A stretch of 64,000 nucleotides of DNA, taken from NCBI GenBank assembly GCA_002749205.1, contig PDOP01000036.1, positions 1-64,000 on the forward strand, given 5' to 3'. Made by a program: the position numbers and the translations under genes. The first letter of the stretch is position 1. Each line of letters starts with the position of its first letter. Positions 8,536 through 16,606 of this stretch are shown here, piece by piece. The notes beneath the pieces were generated by a model. The model saw nothing but the letters and a program-made list of their open reading frames with translations. It did no database searches and was not told the origin of the DNA. The stretch is from Treponema sp. Its GTDB lineage: Bacteria > Spirochaetota > Spirochaetia > Treponematales > Treponemataceae.

Positions 8536-10161
8536 TTAACCGCCTTCTTGGTTATCTCTTATATTAATTATAGCATAATTTTTCATAATTTCAAGGAATT
8601 TTTTCAAAACTACGACAGACTTATCAAATTCATTAAATAAATTTTTAGTTTTTTGTGAAGTTGTGAAAAACCTCATATTTCCAACCAACTCAGGGGTGGG
8701 TTGTTTTGAATCAGATATAATCATATTACAATTGTTATACAGATTTGTATACTGAGCAAATGCCTGTTGAACAATTGTTTTCGCTTCATAGTTTAAGAAA
8801 ACCACTATTTTTTCAAGATGTTGCTCAAAATTTGCACCGTTTTCAATTTCTTTTAAGTACCCTTGAATAGTTTCCAGACTGTATTTGGAAGAAGCCAAAA
8901 ACAAATTGTCAAATTCTTCAAATTTATGCGATAATCCTTCGCAATAATAATAGGCTGAACTCAAATTTTGTTGTTTCTTTTTATCCTGAAAAAGTCCTTC
9001 CACGAGTAAATTCTTTAAAAAACCCTTCATGCTTTGCTCAAAAAACCTTTTAGTAAATGTTCGAAGCAATTCCATTGGTCTGACCCAATCAAACGAAAGC
9101 ATTGTTAAATTATACAATTTTTTGTTTATTTCATCGTTATAACCCGAAAAAGAAAACAATTTACCGGTACCAAAAGTTTCAGTAATCATATTGCTGATTT
9201 GTGCTTCCTGATGAAATGCAAAAAGGCGTTTTGAGCCTGCTTCAAATCGAATTTCCAGCCTCTCTAAATAATCTTTAACCGGTGAAAAATCAACTTCAGG
9301 GGTAGCATCTCTAAATTCAGGCTCCCCTTTGGCTATTCTAATCATGTACAAAATTGTATTTTTACCCAATCGCTTATTTATTATATCTGAGGCATCGCTA
9401 AGCTGTTTGGAAATAAACAAAAACTTATCCTCTGAATTACCTACAACCTGTTTATAAATCATCTGAATTGCATTCAACAATTCCGTATCTATTTCCAAAT
9501 TTTGAAACAAAAAATTCAGGTCTAAAAGACTTGGTAAGATATCATCCACGAACACAGAGGTAAAACTTTCGGTATCTACAGTTTTTAAACGCTCAGCCCC
9601 ACCTGTCAAAGACTTATTAAAATGCAAAAAAAAGGAATAATAATCAAAACAACATAAATCGTAAAATGCAAACACCTTTTTAATTACAGCCTCCGCATTA
9701 TCAATGGCAGGTGTACGAAATTCCCTGACAAAAGCATTAAAAAGGCTCGTTTGGTCTTGTATCCTTTTTTTCACAACTGCTAAGTCGGAATTTATCGCAC
9801 TCCTTAAATCCGTCTCCCGTTGCAAAAAATCAAAACTGCTTTTTTCCTTTGCCTGCTCGGGAGAAATTGCTTTTTCAATCAATAAATCCTGAAAACCGGA
9901 AGAAACCCTCGCATCTTTGGAAGCAATAGTTTGATCTAATGTAGTCTTTACGGTGAGTAAAACAACATACAGCTCATATAATACTCTTGCAAATTCAGGC
10001 GTTACGGCACCGTCTTTAGTCATAACGGGAAAAGAGAGCTCATTTAATTTTGCATAAAGCTCCTTTAATTTTACCCGCCTTTGGTTTTCAGGTGAAGAAG
10101 GAAAAAAAATAGAAGTGAAAAATATTCGTATCGCATCAAATAGCGTTATCAACAAATCCAT
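8536..10161 (-). CDS. large helical protein, DUF5312-like (paralogue of 37556-39265)
   Basis: A protein of 541 residues, mostly helical and without a signal peptide. Its first 20 residues are hydrophobic and amphipathic (LLITLFDAIRIFFTSIFF), a possible membrane anchor. It resembles the 569-residue protein at 37556-39265 in overall length and especially in a C-terminal block (TFTKRFFEQSMKGFLKNLL here, TFIKTFLTKM and MAGLLKTLVMDGKFY there). I take both as members of a spirochaete family of unknown function. A promoter ends 9 bases before ATG 10161, giving almost no leader. It is the first gene of the operon with GGDEF, rhomboid and an exported protein. Confidence 0.65.
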   Translation of the reverse strand: MDLLITLFDAIRIFFTSIFFPSSPENQRRVKLKELYAKLNELSFPVMTKDGAVTPEFARVLYELYVVLLTVKTTLDQTIASKDARVSSGFQDLLIEKAISPEQAKEKSSFDFLQRETDLRSAINSDLAVVKKRIQDQTSLFNAFVREFRTPAIDNAEAVIKKVFAFYDLCCFDYYSFFLHFNKSLTGGAERLKTVDTESFTSVFVDDILPSLLDLNFLFQNLEIDTELLNAIQMIYKQVVGNSEDKFLFISKQLSDASDIINKRLGKNTILYMIRIAKGEPEFRDATPEVDFSPVKDYLERLEIRFEAGSKRLFAFHQEAQISNMITETFGTGKLFSFSGYNDEINKKLYNLTMLSFDWVRPMELLRTFTKRFFEQSMKGFLKNLLVEGLFQDKKKQQNLSSAYYYCEGLSHKFEEFDNLFLASSKYSLETIQGYLKEIENGANFEQHLEKIVVFLNYEAKTIVQQAFAQYTNLYNNCNMIISDSKQPTPELVGNMRFFTTSQKTKNLFNEFDKSVVVLKKFLEIMKNYAIINIRDNQEGG

Positions 10162-10170
10162 ATCCGAAAC

Positions 10171-10199
10171 AGTTTACTCTGTTATTGCTAAAAATTCAA
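10171..10199 (-). promoter_or_regulatory. promoter of the DUF5312-GGDEF-rhomboid operon
   Basis: On the minus strand TTGAAT and TAAACT are separated by 17 bases. The -10 box ends 9 bases before the ATG at 10161, so the transcript would be nearly leaderless. Confidence 0.55.
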
Positions 10200-10341
10200 G
10201 TGCTATAATATGGAAATTATCGAAAAATCCAAAACATTTGTCAATTTCAATACGAAAATATAACTATTGTATGCCGGTCAAGTTTCGTTAAACAATTTTT
10301 GCTTTTTTCCTCATGTTAGAACAAATTTATTGAATTTTCAT

Positions 10342-10370
10342 TTGACTAAATTTAAAATTTTCAGTAATAT
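10342..10370 (+). promoter_or_regulatory. promoter of the lipoprotein gene at 10377
   Basis: TTGACT and TAATAT are 17 bases apart. ATG 10377 follows the -10 box after only six bases, so the start codon would be at or next to the transcription start. No Shine-Dalgarno is present. Confidence 0.6.
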
Positions 10371-10376
10371 AAAGAC

Positions 10377-10958
10377 ATGAAATTGATGAATAAACTTACT
10401 TTTTTTATTTTAATTTTTTCTCTGTTAATTTTTGCTTCTTGCGAAACAGTACAGGAAAAGGACGAGGAAGTTGCCGATAAAACTACGGCAACCGAGGAAC
10501 AGGATAACGGAAAAACAACAAAAAATCCTGATAAAACTACGAAGCCCAAAGAAGAAATTGTGGCAACCTTTGGAAATGTTACTATTACAAAGCAGGATTA
10601 TATAGACACAAAGTCAGAAATATCCGAAGTAGTTGACAATCTTAACGAAATAACCAAAAACAACGATTATGATCGCTGGCTGCAATATCTTTCCGATGAT
10701 TACATTGAATATTATTCAAATAAATCCGTGTTGGCAAAGGTATCAAAATCACTGCCGGTAAAAAACATACATCTGAACAGCTTACAAGACTATTTCAAAT
10801 TTGTGTTTGTACCGTCCAGAAAAAACATCCGTGTCGACGATATAAAATTCCTTTCGCCTTCTGCCGTTAACGTGATTATGAGGAACAAAAAAGGCTCATT
10901 GTTGGTCTATATTTTGGAAAAACAAGCGGGTAGATGGAAATTGGTTCCAAAAAAATAA
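10377..10958 (+). CDS. lipoprotein with NTF2-like C-terminal domain
   Basis: A protein of 193 residues. A type II signal peptide ends in FASC (lipidated Cys about residue 21). A linker rich in Glu, Lys and Thr (22-60) leads to a folded domain from about 65, with aromatic residues in the pattern of SnoaL/NTF2-like folds (DRWLQYLSDDYIEYYS, then strands ending VYILEKQAGRWKLVPKK). It is presumably anchored in the inner or outer membrane facing the periplasm. The promoter just before the ATG fixes the start. It is followed 91 bases later by a HEAT-repeat protein with its own ribosome binding site. The role is unknown. Confidence 0.65.
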   Translation: MKLMNKLTFFILIFSLLIFASCETVQEKDEEVADKTTATEEQDNGKTTKNPDKTTKPKEEIVATFGNVTITKQDYIDTKSEISEVVDNLNEITKNNDYDRWLQYLSDDYIEYYSNKSVLAKVSKSLPVKNIHLNSLQDYFKFVFVPSRKNIRVDDIKFLSPSAVNVIMRNKKGSLLVYILEKQAGRWKLVPKK

Positions 10959-11049
10959 AGGTTTTACACTGTTTTCAACCGAAAGCACTTGACTTTATGT
11001 GAAAAATGCTTGAAAATATAATTAAATACCGGACCACAGGAGGTCATTG

Positions 11050-11769
11050 ATGAAAAAAATTGTTTGTATTCTTTTTGGACTTTTTGTTTTGTCGGGTGCT
11101 GTAACGGCACAAGATGATTCGGAAGACATGATGACTGTTGAAGAAGCCTACCTCAACACGGTTGAAGGTGTGGTTATCAACGAAATGCTTAAAACCGATG
11201 GCCGAGACTCAAAGTTTGTTGCATTACAGTACATAGAAGAAGCCATTGAAAACGGAAGAGACTCAGAGGATATACAGAAGGCTTTGGGCAAACTGGCAAC
11301 TATCGGCTTATCGACTACCGTACTTGAAAACGGAAGAGTAGCCAATAATTATCCTGATGTACGAATAAAAGCCTGTGAGCTTTTGGGTAAATCCAAAAAC
11401 AAAGAAGCAAAATACGCATTAAAGCAAGTTATGTTTATGGACAACGAGCCTTCGGTAATTACTTCTGCAGTTAAAGCCTTGGGCGAAATAGGTTTTGATG
11501 AAAACGATGAAGAAATACTGGAAACAATCAACTGGGTAAACCAAAAGTTTGATATTTGTAATCCAACAAGCTCCTTGGCATTGGCACTTTTGAACACTTA
11601 CGAAAAAATTGCTCCAAATGTAAAAAACCGCAAAAGTCTAATCGAAGGCGTTATGCGAATTGCAAGCAATTACAGTTATGTAACACCTGTTCGAAATCGA
11701 GCCAAAGAAGTTCTTAGCAGCATAGCCGGACTTGGCGGCTCATCAAAAAAAAGCAAAAAAGGAAAATAA
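11050..11769 (+). CDS. exported HEAT-repeat protein
   Basis: A protein of 239 residues with a clear signal peptide (MKKIVCILFGLFVLSGAVTAQ). The mature part is alpha-helical, with HEAT/PBS-lyase-type repeats, for example VRIKACELLGKSKNKEAKYALKQ and VITSAVKALGEIG. These form a curved solenoid that binds other proteins. The ATG at 11050 is chosen because AGGAGG ends 6 bases before it; a TTG one codon upstream is less likely. The C-terminus is Lys/Ser-rich. The neighbouring lipoprotein may act with it, but only position suggests this. Confidence 0.8.
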   Translation: MKKIVCILFGLFVLSGAVTAQDDSEDMMTVEEAYLNTVEGVVINEMLKTDGRDSKFVALQYIEEAIENGRDSEDIQKALGKLATIGLSTTVLENGRVANNYPDVRIKACELLGKSKNKEAKYALKQVMFMDNEPSVITSAVKALGEIGFDENDEEILETINWVNQKFDICNPTSSLALALLNTYEKIAPNVKNRKSLIEGVMRIASNYSYVTPVRNRAKEVLSSIAGLGGSSKKSKKGK

Positions 11770-11819
11770 AATCCAACCTGCAAAGTCGGAAAAAAAATCG
11801 GCTTTGCAGATTTTAACTT

Positions 11820-12431
11820 ATGCTTTTGCTCGCCTCTAAATCAACGGAACGAAAAAAATTACTTGAAAGCCTACGAGTGATCTGTGAATCCGCAGAATCC
11901 GGCTTGGACGAAGAAGCGCTTAAACAAAAACTCGCAGTCAAAAACCTAACCCCCATTGAGCTTGCAGTTGAACTGGCTCTTGCAAAACTAAAAGCGACCA
12001 TAGACAACTATGACACGCAAAAATATGCGATGGTGCTGACTGCCGACACAATGATTTACATTGACAAGAACACAATTTTCGGAAAACCAAAGACAGCCCA
12101 AGAAGCAAAATCCATGCTCAGCAAATATTCAAACAACACCCACAATGTCGTTACCGCACTCGCCGCATACAACCCCAAAACCAAAGCGACCAAAACGACA
12201 ACCTCCGTTTCAAAAGTAACCTTCAAACAACTTGCCCCTAACGACATATCCTGCCTACTCGCCTCGCAAGAATGGAAAACCGCCGCCGGCGCATACCGAA
12301 TTCAAGGACTCGCCGCCAAATTCATCGACAAAACCGAAGGCTCATACACAGGCGTAATCGGACTGCCCGCAGACGAATTTCTAAAATTAGCAAAAGACCT
12401 GAAAACAGAGCACTCAGAAATTTTTTATTAA
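11820..12431 (+). CDS. maf: Maf-family nucleoside triphosphate pyrophosphatase
   Basis: A cytoplasmic house-cleaning enzyme of 203 residues that removes non-canonical or surplus nucleoside triphosphates by releasing pyrophosphate. Family marks are the start LLLASKSTERKKLLE (usual form LASxSPRR), TADTMIYIDKNTIFGKP with the catalytic acidic residue, and GAYRIQGLAAKFI followed by GSYTGVIGLP near the end. The first motif has Thr-Glu in place of Pro-Arg, so substrate preference may differ. The start ATG lies 51 bases after the HEAT-protein stop, with no clear ribosome binding site. Confidence 0.88.
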   Translation: MLLLASKSTERKKLLESLRVICESAESGLDEEALKQKLAVKNLTPIELAVELALAKLKATIDNYDTQKYAMVLTADTMIYIDKNTIFGKPKTAQEAKSMLSKYSNNTHNVVTALAAYNPKTKATKTTTSVSKVTFKQLAPNDISCLLASQEWKTAAGAYRIQGLAAKFIDKTEGSYTGVIGLPADEFLKLAKDLKTEHSEIFY

Positions 12432-12454
12432 TTTTTAAAATATTTTTTTAAAAA

Positions 12455-12580
12455 GCAACCCGCGCTCGCCTTAAATCTTTTGTTTTTTACTGCATAACAT
12501 AATCAGTGTCTCAAGGTTGAGCCACTTTTAACTGAAAATAACATAATCAAACAAAAGGATAACGGCGAGCTTAAAATCAG
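12455..12580 (-). repeat. family 1 dispersed palindromic element (subtype B)
   Basis: The outer ends carry GCAACCCGCGCTCGCC and GGCGAGCTTAAAATCAGG. Between them TTAAATCTTTTGTTTT pairs imperfectly with AACAAAAGGATAA. The centre contains a GTCTCAAGGTTGAGCCACTT segment. The element follows maf and precedes a family 2 element, as at 43135-43492. Confidence 0.65.
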
Positions 12581-12644
12581 GTATAAGCGTCCTGTTTAGC
12601 ATGTTGGGTGTTCTTGGATATTTCACGCAAGCGGCTCCCGAGCC

Positions 12645-12780
12645 TGCCGAGGGGGTAGCGGAAAAACAATTGCCTTGCTTTTAAAAAAAAGAAGTCGAGG
12701 CTGAAGGTTATGAAGACTCGACTTAATGTAATACTTAAAAAAGGCAATTTTTTGAAGCGAGGGGGAGACTTCCCCCTCCC
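12645..12780 (+). repeat. family 2 nested-hairpin element
   Basis: The order is GAGGGGGTAGCGG, then AATTGCCTT, an inner hairpin with arms GTCGAG and CTCGAC, then AAGGCAATT, then GCGAGGGGGAGACTTCCCCCTC. The AATTGCCTT/AAGGCAATT pair encloses the inner stem, so the whole folds as a nested structure. Copies are at 43356, 45441, 55341 and 61816. Confidence 0.7.
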
Positions 12781-12818
12781 TAAAAAATAATTAAATATAA
12801 GCATTCAGTTTTTTAGTA

Positions 12819-12847
12819 TTGATTTTTTATGGAAAAAGTTGTATAGT
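12819..12847 (+). promoter_or_regulatory. promoter of the beta-barrel gene at 12883
   Basis: TTGATT and TATAGT are 17 bases apart. A GAAGGAG ribosome binding site follows before ATG 12883. Confidence 0.6.
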
Positions 12848-12882
12848 TTTAAAAATTAACAAGACCTTGCGAAGGAGTTTTT

Positions 12883-13554
12883 ATGAAAAAATTACTTTCA
12901 GTTTTTTTACTCGGCGTTTTTTTTGCGACTTCGGCATTTGCAATTGATTTAAGTGCCGGCGGAAGTTTGGGATATACACAAAATTGGCATTATGTTACAA
13001 AACAAATATCATCAAATAAACGAAAAACAACCACCTCACTCGGATACATAAATGTAGATGCGTTTTTTGATGCTCAATATATTAGACTGACTTTCGGGCC
13101 GAGTTTTTCTGCCGGATATAAAAAAACAAAATCAAAGCCGGCAAATGCCACAGACGGTTTTGACGAAACAACTCCGAATTACACTAATTTAAATTTCGGC
13201 ATTTTGGGAAAGTATCCGTTTCAAGTGGGGTTTGCAAAAATTTTCCCGCTGGCAGGACTTGAAATGTCGTTCAATATTTCTGCAAAATACAATGATATGG
13301 AATTAAGAAAAACTGCAGGCTATACAAAACAAGTCAAAAATGACCTTAACCACTATTACTTTGTTGCAGGTGTTGGAGCAGACCTTAGTATTGTAGGTAA
13401 CTTTTTTATAACCCCAACAGCAATTTTTGGAGTGGATTTAAGAAAACCGAGCAATTATAAAACTACAAAAAAAGGAATAACAAAACAATCCGGTAAGTAC
13501 TCTAACAATACATTTCTTGCAAAAATTACTTTAGGCTTCGGATATAAATTCTAA
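12883..13554 (+). CDS. outer-membrane beta-barrel protein
   Basis: A protein of 223 residues. The signal peptide ends at SAFA (residue 20). The rest is a series of amphipathic strands with many Gly, Tyr and Phe residues (SAGGSLGYTQNW, FGILGKYPFQVGF, YYFVAGVGADLSI), and it ends in AKITLGFGYKF with a C-terminal Phe, the usual outer-membrane insertion signal. It would form a small barrel of about eight strands. The gene has its own promoter and a strong terminator, so it is monocistronic. The function is unknown. Confidence 0.75.
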   Translation: MKKLLSVFLLGVFFATSAFAIDLSAGGSLGYTQNWHYVTKQISSNKRKTTTSLGYINVDAFFDAQYIRLTFGPSFSAGYKKTKSKPANATDGFDETTPNYTNLNFGILGKYPFQVGFAKIFPLAGLEMSFNISAKYNDMELRKTAGYTKQVKNDLNHYYFVAGVGADLSIVGNFFITPTAIFGVDLRKPSNYKTTKKGITKQSGKYSNNTFLAKITLGFGYKF

Positions 13555-13560
13555 AACTGA

Positions 13561-13597
13561 AAAACTGCTTTTTTTAACTAAAGAGCAGTTTTTTTTA
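13561..13597 (+). terminator. rho-independent terminator after the beta-barrel gene
   Basis: Arms AAAACTGCT and AGCAGTTTT pair perfectly and are followed by a run of T's. Confidence 0.85.
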
Positions 13598-13606
13598 TTT
13601 TTACTC

Positions 13607-13635
13607 TTGTTTATTTAACTGTAATCTCTTATAAT
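13607..13635 (+). promoter_or_regulatory. promoter of pepF
   Basis: TTGTTT and a perfect TATAAT are 17 bases apart. ATG 13642 follows after six bases and there is no Shine-Dalgarno, so the message is probably leaderless. Confidence 0.6.
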
Positions 13636-13641
13636 ATTAAT

Positions 13642-15477
13642 ATGAAAAACTTAACTACACCTAAACGCTCTGAAGTAGCAGAGAAAGACAAATGGGATTT
13701 GAGTTCGCTTTACAAAACAGAAGCGGACTGGAATGCGGATTTAGAAAAACTTCCGGGACTAACAGATAAGGTTGCAAAATATCAATCCGTAATAGAAGAC
13801 GGAGAGAACTTAACAGCTGAAGCTTTTTTGGAGTTTCTAAAAGCGTATTCAGAACTTGACCGTCTTGCCGCAAAAATCGGACATTATGCTTGGCTTATGA
13901 AATCAACAGATTCAGGTGATTCTGAAAATGTTGAAAGAATGGGCAAGTTTATGATTAAAGCAGTCGACACGTCTTCAAAGATAAGTTGGTTTGAGCCTGC
14001 CATTATGGCTCTTCCTGAAGACAAACTCCGATCATGGATAGATCCTGCAGGCTCTACCGGCAAAGACTTTGCCGATTACCGTGTTGCAATCGAAAAAATG
14101 TTGTATATGAAGTCGCACATTCTTTCAGAAAAAGAAGAAAAGATTTTGTCATTATTGGGCGAATCGATGGGGACGGCAAATGAAGGCTTTTCGGTTTTAA
14201 CCAATGTAGATTTTGACTTCGGAAAAATAACCACGCCGGAAGGGGAAAAAGAGTTGACACAGTCTTCGTATTCACAATTCTTGCAGAGTACTGACAGAAA
14301 ACTTAGAGAAAAAGCCTTTAGACAGTTTTACTCTGTTTTCGACAATCATAAGAATACAATCGCAACACTTTATGCAGGAAGCGTAAAGCAAGATGTTGCC
14401 ATGGCTCGAATCAGAGGGTTTAACTCTGCGAGAGAAGCCGCTCTTTACGGAGATAAGGTGCCGGTTAAAGTTTACGATAACTTAATTGACACTCTGCATA
14501 AAAATTTTGCACCACTGCATAAGTTTTACTCAATCGTAAAAAAAGTACTCAAAGTAGATGACCTGCGTCATTATGATGTTTATGTTCCGCTTGTAAGTGC
14601 CGTAAAAAAGATAACGCCATATAATGAAGCCGCCGAAATAATTAAAGAAGCTCTGCAACCGCTCGGCACAGAATATGTTGACACATTATATGACGGACTT
14701 TTAAACGGCTGGGTTGACAGATACGAAAATAAAGGCAAGCGCTCAGGTGCTTTTTCTGCCGGTGGATTTGACGGTGTACCTTTTATGTTCCTAAATTACA
14801 AACCCGATGTAATTAGAGACCTGTTTACAATGGTTCATGAAGGCGGGCATTCAATGCACTCATGGTACTCTGTCAGAAATAATCCGTACATGTCGCATAG
14901 CTATACTATTTTTGAAGCAGAGGTTGCATCGACTTTTAACGAAGAGCTTTTATTCAGGCACTTAATTAAAAATACAGATGACCCAAAAATGCGGGCATAT
15001 CTTTTAAGTATTCACGCCGGTGATATTCTTGCAACATTGTATCGACAAACAATGTTTGCCGAATTTGAAAAAATAACACATGCGGCTCTGGAATCAGGTA
15101 CACCGCTTACGGTTGATTTCCTTCGAAGTGAATACAGAAAACTGCTTGAAGCATATTTTGGTCCTGAAATGAAATTTGAAGATGTAAGCGACTTAGAAGG
15201 CTTGAGAATTCCGCATTTTTACAGAGCTTTTTATGTTTACAAATACTCAACGGGAATTTCAGCATCACTCACGCTTGCCGACAGGGTGCTTTCAGGTGGA
15301 GCGTCAGAAAAAGAAGATTATTTTAACTTCTTAAAGTCAGGCGGCTCACGATATCCGATTGAAGCATTAAAAGTAGCAGGCGTAGATATGGCAAGCCCCG
15401 AACCAATTCAAGCGGCGTGTAACTACTTCGCTAAACTAGTTGATGATTTAGAAAAGGCGTTATCACAAATAAAATAA
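13642..15477 (+). CDS. pepF: oligoendopeptidase F (M3B metallopeptidase)
   Basis: A cytoplasmic zinc peptidase of 611 residues that cuts peptides of roughly 7-20 residues taken up by transporters. The N-terminal half is the helical oligopeptidase domain. The M3 zinc motif HEGGH is in MVHEGGHSMHSWYS (about residue 409), with the third zinc ligand Glu in YTIFEAEVAST about 28 residues on. Near the C-terminus, RIPHFYRAFYVYKYSTG carries the conserved Tyr residues that bind substrate. The length is normal for the family. The gene has its own promoter and terminator and fits a peptide-fermenting lifestyle. Confidence 0.96.
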   Translation: MKNLTTPKRSEVAEKDKWDLSSLYKTEADWNADLEKLPGLTDKVAKYQSVIEDGENLTAEAFLEFLKAYSELDRLAAKIGHYAWLMKSTDSGDSENVERMGKFMIKAVDTSSKISWFEPAIMALPEDKLRSWIDPAGSTGKDFADYRVAIEKMLYMKSHILSEKEEKILSLLGESMGTANEGFSVLTNVDFDFGKITTPEGEKELTQSSYSQFLQSTDRKLREKAFRQFYSVFDNHKNTIATLYAGSVKQDVAMARIRGFNSAREAALYGDKVPVKVYDNLIDTLHKNFAPLHKFYSIVKKVLKVDDLRHYDVYVPLVSAVKKITPYNEAAEIIKEALQPLGTEYVDTLYDGLLNGWVDRYENKGKRSGAFSAGGFDGVPFMFLNYKPDVIRDLFTMVHEGGHSMHSWYSVRNNPYMSHSYTIFEAEVASTFNEELLFRHLIKNTDDPKMRAYLLSIHAGDILATLYRQTMFAEFEKITHAALESGTPLTVDFLRSEYRKLLEAYFGPEMKFEDVSDLEGLRIPHFYRAFYVYKYSTGISASLTLADRVLSGGASEKEDYFNFLKSGGSRYPIEALKVAGVDMASPEPIQAACNYFAKLVDDLEKALSQIK

Positions 15478-15497
15478 AAAAAACGTTTTTAAAAACT

Positions 15498-15527
15498 AAG
15501 CTGTCTTTATTTTAAGACAGCTTTTAT
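15498..15527 (+). terminator. rho-independent terminator after pepF
   Basis: Arms AAGCTGTCT and AGACAGCTT pair perfectly and are followed by TTTATATTTTT. Confidence 0.8.
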
Positions 15528-15555
15528 ATTTTTCAATATAAGAGCATGCAAAACC

Positions 15556-16506
15556 ATGTCTGATGATTTAAAGCAAGCCCAAAAACTGATTGACTCAAAA
15601 CTGTTTGCGGATTTTTTAAAACCCGACATAGACAGATGTGAATTTATATGCTCATTTTTAAAAGCCGCTGGCGTTCCTTTCAAAATTGTAAACTTACAAA
15701 CAAAAAAACACATTATCGTAAAATACGATGATAACTGCTATACGGAAGAATTTAAAAAAAAGACCTTAGTTGCACATTATGACCGAGCCGAAAATACCGA
15801 AGGAGCAAACGACAACTCCGCCGCCTGCTTGCAACTAATGCTTTTTTCGGTAAAACTCGCAAAAGAAAAAAAAACACACAACATAAAAATTATATTCACT
15901 GACGGCGAAGAAGCCGGAGCAGACGGAATAACCAATCAAGGCTCATTCTTACTTGGAACAGCTTTAAGAAAGTTAAATTTTCATAAGGCAGAAGACATAT
16001 TTGTGTTTGACTTATGCGGTAAAGGCGACTGTCTTATTATTTCTCAATCCGGTATTTTCTGTCGTGATACCCAAAAAACAGATAAACTGGTTGAGTTGCA
16101 CAAAACCTGTTGCAGATTCGCCGAGCTTGCAAAGTTAGATTACCTTTCAATTCCGACACCGTATAGCGACAATGCAGGTTTTATTGCAACCGGAACTAAC
16201 GCACAGGTGATTACTATTCTTCCCAAAAATGAAGCTATCCCCCTCACCCAATATCTACACGGACTTCCCAACACTAAAATGCCAAAGAAGTCAGTATTGC
16301 TGTTTGAAAATCAAACCGACTCTGAATTCGCACATATACTTGTAACCAATACTCGCCCAACACCCGGCTCGAAGTTCAGTAAAATAATCCCTTCAACATG
16401 GCAAACAATTCACAGTAAAACCGACTGTAAGTCAAAGCTCACAGCAGAGGCCTTTGTGATAATTCAAAAATTCTTAAACATAATTCTTTCGCAGAATTAT
16501 AAATGA
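15556..16506 (+). CDS. M28-like zinc aminopeptidase
   Basis: A cytoplasmic protein of 316 residues. It has the ligand pattern of co-catalytic zinc peptidases of clan MH: HYD in VAHYDRAENTEGANDNSA (first His, then bridging Asp in NDNSA), the catalytic Glu pair in TDGEEAGADG, a later Asp region (VFDLCGKGD), and SDNAGF. No signal peptide is present. It probably releases N-terminal amino acids from peptides and sits next to pepF, which would supply such peptides. The start at 15556 has no clear ribosome binding site. Confidence 0.75.
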   Translation: MSDDLKQAQKLIDSKLFADFLKPDIDRCEFICSFLKAAGVPFKIVNLQTKKHIIVKYDDNCYTEEFKKKTLVAHYDRAENTEGANDNSAACLQLMLFSVKLAKEKKTHNIKIIFTDGEEAGADGITNQGSFLLGTALRKLNFHKAEDIFVFDLCGKGDCLIISQSGIFCRDTQKTDKLVELHKTCCRFAELAKLDYLSIPTPYSDNAGFIATGTNAQVITILPKNEAIPLTQYLHGLPNTKMPKKSVLLFENQTDSEFAHILVTNTRPTPGSKFSKIIPSTWQTIHSKTDCKSKLTAEAFVIIQKFLNIILSQNYK

Positions 16507-16548
16507 GCCACTTAAAAAAGCAACCGGTTTTTGCAAGTGCCTCAAAAC

Positions 16549-16580
16549 AAAAAAAAGCAGACAGTGAAACACCGTCTGCT
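16549..16580 (-). terminator. terminator after the DPBB-SPOR gene
   Basis: Arms AGCAGACAGTG and CACCGTCTGCT pair with one mismatch. On the minus strand the stem is followed by a run of T's. The plus-strand peptidase gene converges on it and may share it. Confidence 0.75.
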
Positions 16581-16606
16581 TACTTTATTTTATAGTCAAC
16601 TGAGTT

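Noticed and set aside
12577..12804. Minus-strand open frame of 75 codons
   Set aside because: It overlaps the family 2 element and has no protein-like features.
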